Made by a program: the position numbers and the translations under genes
Shown here: positions 36,812 through 44,558 of the stretch, piece after piece
How positions within the stretch are numbered: position 1 is the stretch's first letter
Layout of the letters: every line of letters begins with the position of its first letter
DNA from: Phocoenobacter uteri
GTDB taxonomy: Bacteria > Pseudomonadota > Gammaproteobacteria > Enterobacterales > Pasteurellaceae
DNA length: 64,000 bases
Reading direction: 5' to 3'
Assembly (NCBI RefSeq): GCF_900454895.1
Contig: NZ_UGTA01000001.1
Location: 682,001 to 746,000, forward strand
The notes under the pieces: model-generated
Database searches by the model: none
Told to the model about the DNA's origin: nothing
What the model saw: only the letters and a program-made list of their open reading frames with translations

Positions 36812-37111
36812 TTACTCTACTGGTATAAGTAAAAGATCGTTCAGCTGTAAATTATCCGAATAATTATTCGTTTTAAATGATTGTGGGTGTATATAGTAAA
36901 GCCCTGATTTATAAGGCTCTTGCCCCTCTTTTAGATTTAATCTGAATTCACTTGGGTAAGGTTTACCCAAATGAATATAGGCTTGTTGGTGTCTTATTAG
37001 CCATTCTTTTTGCGTTTTTTCGCTAACGCCTGAGCGTTCAAAAACCTGTGAAGATGGCAAGATTTCCACTTTTAAAAGATAATTTGATAGGTCTAAATTT
37101 GATTTATTCAT
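36812..37111 (-). CDS. Gene-V-like ssDNA-binding protein (element 1)
   Basis: 99 aa. The pattern YPSEFRLNLKEGQEPYKSGL, then YYIHPQSF and a final DLLLIPVE follows the filamentous-phage helix-destabilising (gene V) family, which coats plus-strand ssDNA. RBS AGGGGAG precedes the ATG. 98 of 99 residues match the copy in element 2. Occupies the rstB position. Confidence 0.7.
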   Translation of the reverse strand: MNKSNLDLSNYLLKVEILPSSQVFERSGVSEKTQKEWLIRHQQAYIHLGKPYPSEFRLNLKEGQEPYKSGLYYIHPQSFKTNNYSDNLQLNDLLLIPVE

Positions 37112-37126
37112 AAATGATACTCCCCT

Positions 37127-38272
37127 TTAAGCGACTAATTTTAAATGATAATTTGGGATTTTATACCAAGATGGAATTTCTAAAACTCGTGTTTTAATTT
37201 GACGGACTTCAATAACTTTAACTGGGTTGAATGTTGAAACATCACATTTATAAGCAATATCAATCCCAATTTTACGAAGTCTTGCTCGATGACGTTGCAA
37301 ATGTCTCTTTGATAAATCAAAGACCTGACCGTGCATCCATTGAATGGCATACATTGATGTTGTATTAGCTGAACGATAATTATCAACTACACCTTGATTG
37401 ACTAATGTCTCGGAAATTGTTTCAAAATTCATAGCAGTAACCTGTAATTTTTTATCTATATTTAAAAATTCATCATTTAATTTATATAATTTAGAAAAGT
37501 CGCTTAGACCGTAATAACTCAAATTTTCACGTTGTAAATATCTAGATTTTAATTTCTGTTCAAAGCGGACTACACCGTTATCTTTACAATAATTTATAAC
37601 TTTAAGTAATTCTTTAACTTCCGAAGATTGTTCACCAAATTTATTCTTGATTTTTTGTAAGGAATGTAATTCTAATTCGAATGCTTTGTTATATACGGAT
37701 GGATAGATAAGATTTGCGTTACCCTGTTTAGATAACCAGTCAACTGTTTGACCATTGGAATGTAATCGAGCAACTGAATTTCTATAATTTAATGAAGCAA
37801 GCCCCGATAAATAATGTTCAACATTTCCTTTGCCTACTGCTCTATTTTCAGTGATATGCAACTCTTTAATAATTGCCCCATCAGTATATTTTGTGACTTT
37901 TACTCCATCTTCTGATTGACCTAAAAAAACCTTTGTGCATTTTGTAAAATTCGGTAAACCCAATTCAGTTAAAATCGAATTAAAACAATTTACACAAGCG
38001 TCCACTGTTGTTAATCCAAATAAATTTTCTAATTTACCCCACCGACTAGGATTACCACTCATTGTCAATTTATAGCCATTGATTTTTATTGAAACTACAT
38101 CGCAAAAACTCCCTTGATGGCGAAAAGTGGGAATGTTTACAGTGTTCTGTAATTGACCAGTTTCTAAACAAACACCAACAAAACCGAAGTTACCAAGTAG
38201 TGGCAATTCAGTTTCAAATGTTTGTTCTATTTTGAGCCAGTCAAAAAACACCTTATTATATACCGCATACAT
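37127..38272 (-). CDS. Rolling-circle replication initiator, RstA-like (element 1)
   Basis: 381 aa. The N-terminus FFDWLKIEQTFETELPLLGN, then HQGSFCDVVSIKINGYKLTMSGNPSRW is typical of filamentous-phage and plasmid rolling-circle initiators of the RstA type. FEQKLKSRYLQREN and the Tyr-rich C-terminal half follow. It would nick the origin for plus-strand synthesis. It is divergent from the RHH repressor, with palindromic operator-like sequence between them. Only its last few residues (IPSWY) resemble the Rep of element 2. Confidence 0.8.
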   Translation of the reverse strand: MYAVYNKVFFDWLKIEQTFETELPLLGNFGFVGVCLETGQLQNTVNIPTFRHQGSFCDVVSIKINGYKLTMSGNPSRWGKLENLFGLTTVDACVNCFNSILTELGLPNFTKCTKVFLGQSEDGVKVTKYTDGAIIKELHITENRAVGKGNVEHYLSGLASLNYRNSVARLHSNGQTVDWLSKQGNANLIYPSVYNKAFELELHSLQKIKNKFGEQSSEVKELLKVINYCKDNGVVRFEQKLKSRYLQRENLSYYGLSDFSKLYKLNDEFLNIDKKLQVTAMNFETISETLVNQGVVDNYRSANTTSMYAIQWMHGQVFDLSKRHLQRHRARLRKIGIDIAYKCDVSTFNPVKVIEVRQIKTRVLEIPSWYKIPNYHLKLVA

Positions 38273-38293
38273 ACATACAATGAATAAAATCTA

Positions 38294-38307
38294 GCATATT
38301 TATATGC
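38294..38307. promoter_or_regulatory. Operator-like palindrome between rep and repressor
   Basis: GCATAT-TT-ATATGC in the divergent gap, with nearby CATACATACA and CATACAAGCATACG repeats. A likely binding site for the adjacent ribbon-helix-helix protein. Confidence 0.45.
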
Positions 38308-38388
38308 AACATACAAGCATACGTTATTCTTATAATCAAAAATATATATAATAGTTATTCAATTAAGTAACCCCAAAAATGGAAAATT

Positions 38389-38583
38389 ATGAGAAAAGAT
38401 ACATCGGTAAGAATAAATGCCCAAAGACGGAATAAACTAGAAATATTAGCTATTGAGATAAGTCATAAAAGTGGGAAACTAATCAAAATGAGTGACATAG
38501 TAAACCACTTGTTAGATAACTATCTTAATGAGGCAAAGCAAGATCTAATATACAAAGAAAAAAACAACAAAGATAACGATTAA
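38389..38583 (+). CDS. Ribbon-helix-helix putative repressor (RstR position)
   Basis: 64 aa. The short strand DTSVRINAQRRNKLEIL followed by two helices (AIEISHKSGK, MSDIVNHLLDNYL) fits an Arc/CopG ribbon-helix-helix DNA-binding protein. Divergent from rep, so probably the immunity repressor, although V. cholerae RstR itself is an HTH protein. A two-hairpin terminator follows. Confidence 0.75.
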   Translation: MRKDTSVRINAQRRNKLEILAIEISHKSGKLIKMSDIVNHLLDNYLNEAKQDLIYKEKNNKDND

Positions 38584-38590
38584 ATATAAA

Positions 38591-38648
38591 ATACCGTCCA
38601 AATAGACGGTAAAGTTCGGATGTACAGAACTCCCGAACTTTTTTTGTA
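38591..38648 (+). terminator. Terminator after the repressor gene
   Basis: ACCGTC-CAAATA-GACGGT, then AAGTTCGG...CCGAACTT and a T run. Confidence 0.75.
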
Positions 38649-38787
38649 CAATTTCAGACTTCTGTTAGGTGTCGATATCGCTATGGGTCTAATAGGGGGT
38701 GAGGGTTGTTTTGTGGGATTATTAAATAAATCTACGCACAACTAACCTAAATGGCTCATAAGCATAGCTGGTCTACGCTTACGCTAT

Positions 38788-38809
38788 ATTAGGGGAGACT
38801 CCCCTAATA
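38788..38809. repeat. Palindrome at the 3' end of the 86-aa gene
   Basis: TTAGGGGA-GA-CTCCCCTAA, a strong stem. Could end the minus-strand 86-aa gene or be a strand-replication signal of the element. Confidence 0.6.
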
Positions 38810-38816
38810 ACCCCCC

Positions 38817-39077
38817 TCAACGTCTATAAGTGCGGATAAACTCATCCCAGTCATCTATGGGAACAGATGAGTTTGTCAGCTCATATAAGAATGCTTGAAT
38901 GTGTTCCATTTGCTCAAAGCGTTTCATCGTTTCTGAATGACTCTCAAATTCTTTAATTCGAAATCTAATATCCAGCCTGTCAACTGATAAGTAGATATCG
39001 TATTCAAGCGTTTTAAGGGCTTTTACGGTCTCGTGGAAGTGAATTGGGGTGATGTGCTGTAAAGTGATGTTTGCCAT
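38817..39077 (-). CDS. Element protein of unknown function, 86 aa
   Basis: 86 aa, mixed alpha/beta in appearance (TLEYDIYLSVDRLDIRFRIKEF, MKRFEQMEHIQAFLYEL). It lies between the repressor and the attachment hairpin; RS1 has no gene here. No recognisable family. Weak RBS. It is absent from what remains of element 2. Confidence 0.6.
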   Translation of the reverse strand: MANITLQHITPIHFHETVKALKTLEYDIYLSVDRLDIRFRIKEFESHSETMKRFEQMEHIQAFLYELTNSSVPIDDWDEFIRTYRR

Positions 39078-39092
39078 AGTTTAAAACCACCA

Positions 39093-39203
39093 TAACATCG
39101 CATAATCTCAGATTATGTGTAAATTCTCGTGCTATGCCCCTATGGGGCGATTATATAGCACTCGGATATTAACATAATCTTTATATACCTTATGCGAAGT
39201 TAA
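39093..39203. other. attP-like forked hairpin made of two inverted dif-like sites
   Basis: Site 1 (39095-39124) reads ACATCGCATAA-TCTCAG-ATTATG. Site 2 (39167-39200) is inverted: ATTAACATAAT...TTATGCGAAGT with a 12-base centre. In single-stranded form TCGCATAA pairs TTATGCGA, ATTATG pairs CATAAT, GTGCTAT pairs ATAGCAC, and GCCCC-TAT-GGGGC caps it; the two central regions stay unpaired. This is the design of the CTX phage attP(+) substrate for XerC. Confidence 0.8.
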
Positions 39204-39252
39204 GGTTATAAGTGAAAAAGGGATAAATTAACACTCAAAACTTTGAGTTTAA

Positions 39253-39270
39253 TTTTGACTATAGTCAAAA
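39253..39270. repeat. Perfect 18-base palindrome in element 2
   Basis: TTTTGACTATAGTCAAAA. One of three palindromes within 100 bases; absent from the same place in element 1. Confidence 0.7.
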
Positions 39271-39310
39271 CCTCAGATTTAAAAGTTTTGATTGTACTAA
39301 ATTTATATGG

Positions 39311-39330
39311 TCAAAACTTATAAGTTTTGA
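39311..39330. repeat. Perfect 20-base palindrome in element 2
   Basis: TCAAAACTTATAAGTTTTGA. Shares the TCAAAA arms with its neighbour at 39253 and with ACTCAAAACTTTGAGTTT near 39232. Confidence 0.7.
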
Positions 39331-39348
39331 TTATAAATCAAAAATATT

Positions 39349-39411
39349 CCCGTAATACAAACGCATTCACGTCCTCCTACCGTGCGGGCGTCTCTGCGTT
39401 TGTATCACGGG
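39349..39411. repeat. 63-base hairpin of element 2
   Basis: Same as 36524-36586 apart from one base in the left arm. Confidence 0.85.
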
Positions 39412-39425
39412 ATCAATTTAAGTTT

Positions 39426-39623
39426 TTAATGCGGTCTTATTTTAAGTAAGTCAGAAGATATTTTATCTAAATCAAATCCGACTTTTTCAAGAAAAAAACG
39501 AATCAGATTTAAAATCTCATCATCTTCTGTACCTTCTGGAAGTAAAACCGAAGATGACTTCAATAGCTCAGAAATGTATTTTAAATTTAAGGCGATATTT
39601 TCAATCGAAGTATTGGCTAACAT
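39426..39623 (-). CDS. Small element protein, 65 aa (element 2)
   Basis: Near-identical to the 65-aa protein of element 1. Differences are mostly at the first residues (MLAN versus MVEN) and single changes such as LKSSS versus LESSS. Downstream of the ssDNA-binding gene. Confidence 0.7.
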   Translation of the reverse strand: MLANTSIENIALNLKYISELLKSSSVLLPEGTEDDEILNLIRFFLEKVGFDLDKISSDLLKIRPH

Positions 39624-39635
39624 TTTGATACTCCT

Positions 39636-39935
39636 TTACTCTACTGGTATAAGTAAAAGATCGTTCAACTGTAAATTATCCGAATAATTATTCGTTTTAA
39701 ATGATTGTGGGTGTATATAGTAAAGCCCTGATTTATAAGGCTCTTGTCCATCTTTTAGGTTTAATCTGAACTCACTTGGGTAAGGTTTACCCAAATGAAT
39801 ATAGGCTTGTTGGTGTCTGATTAGCCATTCTTTTTGCGTTTTTTCGCTAACGCCTGAGCGTTCAAAAACCTGTGAAGATGGCAAGATTTCCACTTTTAAA
39901 AGATAATTTGATAGGTCTAAATTTGATTTATTCAT
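39636..39935 (-). CDS. Gene-V-like ssDNA-binding protein (element 2)
   Basis: 99 aa, one residue different from the element 1 copy (KDGQ for KEGQ). Same RBS context and spacing to the upstream Rep. Confidence 0.7.
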   Translation of the reverse strand: MNKSNLDLSNYLLKVEILPSSQVFERSGVSEKTQKEWLIRHQQAYIHLGKPYPSEFRLNLKDGQEPYKSGLYYIHPQSFKTNNYSDNLQLNDLLLIPVE

Positions 39936-39950
39936 AAATGATACTCCCCT

Positions 39951-40978
39951 TTAAGCGACTTTTCTTAAATGTGTGTAGGTTGGTTCAACATACCACGATG
40001 GCTTTTGATGACTGAAATCAATAACAACAAGCTTCATCAATGGGATAATGTTATTTTTTTCGTGTGATTTTAGATTTTGAAGTTGGGCTTTTGTAAGACC
40101 GATTGCCATTAAATCATCTAAGTGTCGTCTAAATGTTTCACGAGACATTGAGCGATAAACAGTGTCATAGCCACGATCTAGCAACCGCTCATAAAAACCG
40201 TATAAACGATCCGCTTTTGAATAACTAACGTTGCCTTTTGGGGTTATTTTTGAGTAATTTCTACGTAATAAATTAACAATTTTTTCTTCATTATAAACAT
40301 TCATTTTAGTATCTCCAATCGCATTAAATATTTCTTTAAAAGCTTCATTCCATAAATCTTGTATTAAATTTTTACCATTTTTTTCATAATTTCGTTGATA
40401 TTTGATTAAATTAAATAAATTTCTCGGTATGTATTTATCATCTAAGTAACGTTGTAATAATCTCGCTTCAAAGCGTACACATTTATTTGCAAATTCTTGT
40501 AATTTTGTATCAGTAAGGACTTTTAATGAGTTGATTAAATAAGGGGAATTTGGGTTTTTCTGTAATTGCTTTTTGATCTCCTCTGCTCGTTTATTAACTT
40601 CATAACCTTTTAAATAGGCTTTTAATGATTTTCTACGGCTTCCGCTGTTCCAACAAACTGTCGTTTCATAATCACGATTGAAGCGAGTTTGTTTCGTTTG
40701 CCCTGAATGAACATTTTTCAAAAATGCGATGACTTGTTTTTGAAGTGTGTCGGAGGGAATGTGAGCCGAATAAGTAACATCTATCCAATCAACCGTTGCT
40801 GATTGAATATCTAACATCTCATAAAGCTCTGGGCGTGCAATCATTAACGTGTTTAACATCTCAAAAGCACATAATTCAATATCTGTTGAACCAAAAACGT
40901 TGTGACCCTGTAACAGTTTTTTGCAGGACTAGCTTTTAATTCTAAAAAGGGCATTTTTGAAAGGTTATTACTCCCCTG
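39951..40978 (-). pseudogene. Broken II/X-type phage replication protein (element 2)
   Basis: The open frame from ATG at 40859 gives 302 aa (MLNTLMIARPELYEML onward, ending THLRKVA). Homology continues upstream without an ATG: LLQGHNVFGSTDIELC, a hallmark of II/X-family (G2P) initiators. Further up it changes frame at an A6 tract near 40918-40923 to QGSNNLSKMPFLELKASPAK, and ends at a stop near 40979. So the gene is frameshifted and has lost its first part. Confidence 0.75.
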
Positions 40979-41020
40979 TTATAAATTTTTATTAGATAAA
41001 ATCTAAAAATTATAAAATAA

Positions 41021-41052
41021 TTGCAAATTTTCAAAAAAATATGACCGCTTAA
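41021..41052 (-). repeat. DNA uptake signal (Apl type)
   Basis: TTGCAAATTTTCAAAAAA then ATATGACCGCTTA, just outside element 2. Confidence 0.7.
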
Positions 41053-41134
41053 TTTATGGTAAGGCTGTGTTTTTATAAACTAAGTACTGGTAAAATATAT
41101 GGTGGTAGCACAAAATTATTAAGGAAAATAACAT

Positions 41135-41632
41135 ATGAATAATCAACAATTCTATATATTACTTATTTTAGTAGGCATTATTAGTTTAAAAATGCTTTTA
41201 ACATCAAATAAAAAAAGAAAGTCCTCAAAGAATAAGCGATTACCCGATGGGAAGTTGTACCATAAAATGGAAGTGATGAATAGAACTGAAAAAATACTTT
41301 TTTATAAACTAAAGAAAGCATTTCCATCACTGCACATTTTTACACAAATACCATTCTCCTGCATTGTAAAACCAGCCTCTTGTGATGATAAGTTAAATAG
41401 GCGATTATTCTGGAAAATAAACCAAAAAAGAGTCGATTTTTTAATTTGCAATGAACGCCTAGAAACTATTTTGATTATTGAATTGGATGGAGCAAGTCAT
41501 CAAAACAAGAGGTATTTAGATAAAGAACGAGATGAGTTTTTCTCTAAAAATGGAATTCGTACCGTAAGATTTGATACAAAAGAATTAAAATTTTTAACGA
41601 CTAATAATATTATTGAAAAATGTAAATTATAA
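41135..41632 (+). CDS. DUF2726 protein, membrane-anchored nuclease-like
   Basis: 165 aa. An N-terminal membrane segment (FYILLILVGIISLKMLL) is followed by a DUF2726 domain: MNRTEKILFYKLKKAFP, KRVDFLIC, ILIIELDGASHQ, DEFFSKNGIRTVRFDTKEL. The D...ELDG pattern resembles the PD-(D/E)xK/Vsr fold. Role unknown. RBS AAGGAAAAT. Terminator downstream. Confidence 0.8.
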   Translation: MNNQQFYILLILVGIISLKMLLTSNKKRKSSKNKRLPDGKLYHKMEVMNRTEKILFYKLKKAFPSLHIFTQIPFSCIVKPASCDDKLNRRLFWKINQKRVDFLICNERLETILIIELDGASHQNKRYLDKERDEFFSKNGIRTVRFDTKELKFLTTNNIIEKCKL

Positions 41633-41659
41633 AACTTTTTATTAAAATATATTTATTTA

Positions 41660-41693
41660 ATGGGCTAAAAGAATATTTTTAGCCCATATTTTT
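41660..41693 (+). terminator. Terminator of the DUF2726 gene
   Basis: ATGGGCTAAAA / TTTTTAGCCCAT followed by T's. Confidence 0.88.
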
Positions 41694-42091
41694 TGTTACA
41701 AACAATCTTATTAAAATTATTATTTATTCCAGTTTTTATTTTTTATATAAAAATAAAATTTTCATCTTAATATTTTATCAGGTGTTTTTTTTTGAATTAT
41801 TCTTATTTTTAAGATAAAATACGCCCTCCTTCCCCACTCCAAAAATATCCTTTTAAAACAATAATGTGAGTAATGTTTTATTTGTAATCTATTATTAGAG
41901 TCTATTTTAGTGCATTTTGTGAGCAATTGCTTACAAGGTATTTGCTTAACCCATTTAAAAGTAAGTGATTACTTGCTTTTAAATTTAATTTCTAAGTTTC
42001 TAATAAATTAGAACTCATAAATGGTTTGTTTTTCTTTAAAAAGTTGCTATTATTTCTTTTGTTTATAATTAGTTATGTGAAGAGAGAGACA
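41694..42091 (+). other. AT-rich gap before the 61-aa gene
   Basis: No gene seen. It contains an imperfect palindrome AAAAGTAAGT-GATT-ACTTGCTTTT (41957-41980), possibly an operator or hairpin in the leader of the next gene. Confidence 0.4.
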
Positions 42092-42277
42092 ATGCCAACC
42101 AAACATATTGATAACTTAACTTGGGAACGTGTTCAAAAAGAGCATGTGAAAGCAGTAATCTTAACTAAAACTAGTTTTAAAGATACTGAGATATTGAAAA
42201 TGTTAATAAATAAAGGATTAGAACATATTTCTGATGCAGATTATCAACAATTTGCGAATGAAAAAGAATCTAAATAA
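42092..42277 (+). CDS. Small protein, possible ribbon-helix-helix
   Basis: 61 aa from MPTKHIDNLTWERVQKEHVK, preceded by GAGAGAG; the longer frame from 42026 begins in poly-hydrophobic sequence without an RBS. The pattern (short strand, then helices KDTEILKMLINKGLEHI) resembles small RHH-type proteins on plasmids and islands. Function unknown. Confidence 0.6.
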   Translation: MPTKHIDNLTWERVQKEHVKAVILTKTSFKDTEILKMLINKGLEHISDADYQQFANEKESK

Positions 42278-42318
42278 TTTAATTTTTTATTAGATCATTT
42301 TAATTATTTTTAGAAAAA

Positions 42319-42374
42319 ACAAGCGGCCATATTTATAATAAAATTTGCAAAATTAAATATAAATATGACCGCTT
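42319..42374. terminator. Inverted uptake-signal terminator
   Basis: AAGCGGCCATATTTATA pairs with TATAAATATGACCGCTT (one mismatch) around an AAATTTGCAAAA loop, between two convergent genes. Confidence 0.8.
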
Positions 42375-42383
42375 AAGATCGTT

Positions 42384-43712
42384 CTATTTTTGAATTTTTA
42401 TAATTTTACTCGTTAATTCTCCATCCACGATCTTTGTATGGATCTGATCACCGATTTTTAATTGTTTAATTGATGTAATGACATCATTCTTCTCATTTTG
42501 AGTGACACTATACCCTCTTGCAAGTACTTTCAATGGACTTAAACTTTCAAGCTTGGCACATTGCTGTTGGAATAGCTGTTGCTTCTGTATGAATTTTTTT
42601 TCTATTATATAATTCAGTCGTTGAGATAAATAATCTTGCTGTTTTTGTTGCTGCATAATATAAGACGAAAGAGGATTTAATTGAATCTTATATTCAAGAT
42701 GAGTTATTTTTTGTTTCTTATGTTGAATTATTTGTTGAAAAGCCTTTAATAGATAAGCATTTTGCTGGTTTAATAAATTCTTTTGATGTGTAATTTGATG
42801 TAACGGATGCTGTGAATTCAAGCGATTTTGTAATTGCTCAAATTTAGTCAATTTTATTTGCCATAAACGATCGAATGCAAAATTTGCTTTATCTGAATAA
42901 TGTTGCAATTGGCGTAACAGTTCTTGCTGATCACGGCTCACTAATTCTGCCGCCGCCGAAGGTGTTGCTGCTCGTAGATCTGCGACAAAGTCTGCAATAG
43001 TGACATCAATTTCATGCCCCACTGCACTTATAATCGGAATTGTAGAATTAAATATAGCATAGGCAACAGCTTCTTCATTAAAACACCATAAATCTTCAAG
43101 AGAGCCACCGCCTCGACCAACAATAAGCACATCACATTCTTTACGTACATTAGCTATTTCTATACTCGTGACAATGTCACGAGTTGCTTCACTTCCCTGC
43201 ACCATTGTTGGATAAATAATAATATTTAAACTAGGATCACGACGTTGTAACACATTTAAAATATCTTGTAATGCCGCCCCTGTGGAAGATGTTACAATTC
43301 CAACTGTTTTTACAAATGAAGGAATGCTCTTTTTATATATTTGAGAAAAGAGCCCTTCATTAGCGAGCTTTATTTTTAATTGTTCAAATTTCTGTTGCAA
43401 TAAACCATCACCAGCCATTTGCATACTTTCAATAATAAGCTGATAATCTCCTCTTGGTTCATATAAGCTAATTTTAGCTTGGACAAGTACTTGCATTCCG
43501 TTTTGAGGCTGAAAGTTAACAGCTCTATTTTTCATTCTAAACATCGCACTACGTACTTGTGCTTTATCATCTTTTAACGTGAGATACCAATGCCCAGAAA
43601 CAGGCTGGCTGAAATTAGAAATTTCGCCAGTAAGCCAAATATAGCCTAGCTCCATTTCAAGTACGTTGCGAACGGTATAATTAAGTTGAGTAACGGTTAA
43701 GATATTATTCAT
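42384..43712 (-). CDS. xseA: Exodeoxyribonuclease VII large subunit
   Basis: 442 aa. The N-terminal OB fold (NILTVTQLNYTVRNVLEMEL, LTGEISNF, GHWYLTLKDD) is followed by the catalytic domain (GIVTSSTGAALQDILNVLQR, GRGGGSLEDLWCFNEE, HEIDVTIADFVAD, RAATPSAAAEL) and a coiled-coil region. It degrades ssDNA with the small subunit XseB, which is not nearby. Confidence 0.96.
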   Translation of the reverse strand: MNNILTVTQLNYTVRNVLEMELGYIWLTGEISNFSQPVSGHWYLTLKDDKAQVRSAMFRMKNRAVNFQPQNGMQVLVQAKISLYEPRGDYQLIIESMQMAGDGLLQQKFEQLKIKLANEGLFSQIYKKSIPSFVKTVGIVTSSTGAALQDILNVLQRRDPSLNIIIYPTMVQGSEATRDIVTSIEIANVRKECDVLIVGRGGGSLEDLWCFNEEAVAYAIFNSTIPIISAVGHEIDVTIADFVADLRAATPSAAAELVSRDQQELLRQLQHYSDKANFAFDRLWQIKLTKFEQLQNRLNSQHPLHQITHQKNLLNQQNAYLLKAFQQIIQHKKQKITHLEYKIQLNPLSSYIMQQQKQQDYLSQRLNYIIEKKFIQKQQLFQQQCAKLESLSPLKVLARGYSVTQNEKNDVITSIKQLKIGDQIHTKIVDGELTSKIIKIQK

Positions 43713-43802
43713 TTTAAATATAGAAAATAAAAATATAGGATAAGTTTACTAAAAAATTGAAATAAAGAAAGGATTATATAAAAATAAAAGAAGCCTCATC
43801 TA

Positions 43803-44168
43803 TTATAAAATTAATAAGAATAAGATAATTATAATAATGCTAAATAATATAATACAAGCATCTTGATCTTGAGCTTTTGATTGTAATGATTGCTGTACTT
43901 GTCGCATCTCTTCCTTTTGCTCATACTGAGCTTGTGTAATTAATGTAGCTATATCTTCAGTATTCAGGCGCTGTACAATAATTGGGATTTGAACAGCTTG
44001 TAATATATCCTCTGCCTCAAGCTCAATAACAAGCTCCAATATTTCATCATCACTTAGACGGTAAGAAATAGTAGGATCTTGTAACGCTTCTAATAAATCT
44101 TCTGAACTTATCAGTAATAAGCATTCCAACAATTCATCTTTAGTAAGCTCTTCTTGATTATCTTGCAT
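43803..44168 (-). CDS. Putative tail-anchored membrane protein, unknown
   Basis: 121 aa. A highly acidic, leucine-rich helical N-terminal part (ELTKDELLECLLLISSEDLL, LSDDEILELVIELEAEDIL) has three similar EDxLxxL-type repeats, followed by a Gln/Lys-rich stretch and a C-terminal run of Ile/Leu (IILFSIIIIILFLLIL) that would anchor it. No signal peptide. No family recognised. Confidence 0.6.
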   Translation of the reverse strand: MQDNQEELTKDELLECLLLISSEDLLEALQDPTISYRLSDDEILELVIELEAEDILQAVQIPIIVQRLNTEDIATLITQAQYEQKEEMRQVQQSLQSKAQDQDACIILFSIIIIILFLLIL

Positions 44169-44301
44169 AATAATAACTGATTATTTTGTTAAATTGTTGA
44201 GTAGATAAAAAGATAGAAGCATAATAACAAATTTTAAATCAGAGTAAATGTTATATGGTGATTATTTATATGATAAATGAATAGAAACATTCAGAAAGAA
44301 A

Positions 44302-44378
<77 letters not shown>

Positions 44379-44558
44379 TCAGAGATTTGTATAATACAGT
44401 AATTTTTTTATAATACAATAATTAAATAACATTTAATGTTTAAGTGCTTTAAATTAGATCTTTTTCAGTACAAATACAGTTCAATGTTATTTTTTATACC
44501 TTTTTAAATAAAAATTTGCTATTCTTTGACAACTTTACTATCAATTATAAGATTCATT

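Larger units (their letters stand above)
36444..39200 (-). mobile_element. RS1-like satellite filamentous prophage integrated at dif (element 1)
   Basis: About 2.7 kb between dif and a second dif-like site. Order from right to left: attP-like forked hairpin, 86-aa gene, RHH repressor (plus strand), Rep, ssDNA-binding protein, 65-aa gene, conserved hairpin, dif. This is the plan of Vibrio RS1 (rstR divergent from rstA-rstB-rstC beside attP). No coat (gVIII), adsorption (gIII) or Zot/gI gene is present, so it should need a helper phage for packaging. Homology to RS1 proteins is by type, not by proven sequence match. Confidence 0.8.
39167..40978 (-). mobile_element. Second, truncated filamentous-phage-like element (element 2)
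   Basis: Tandem to element 1 and in the same orientation. It repeats the 63-base hairpin, the 65-aa gene and the ssDNA-binding gene almost exactly, but carries a different, broken Rep. It has no repressor and no far-end dif-like site. Right end at about 40978, where Rep homology stops. Confidence 0.75.

Noticed and set aside
38755..38816. Possible transposon end at TTAGGGGAGACTCCCCTAA
   Set aside because: No matching end or transposase; better explained as a hairpin at the end of the 86-aa gene.
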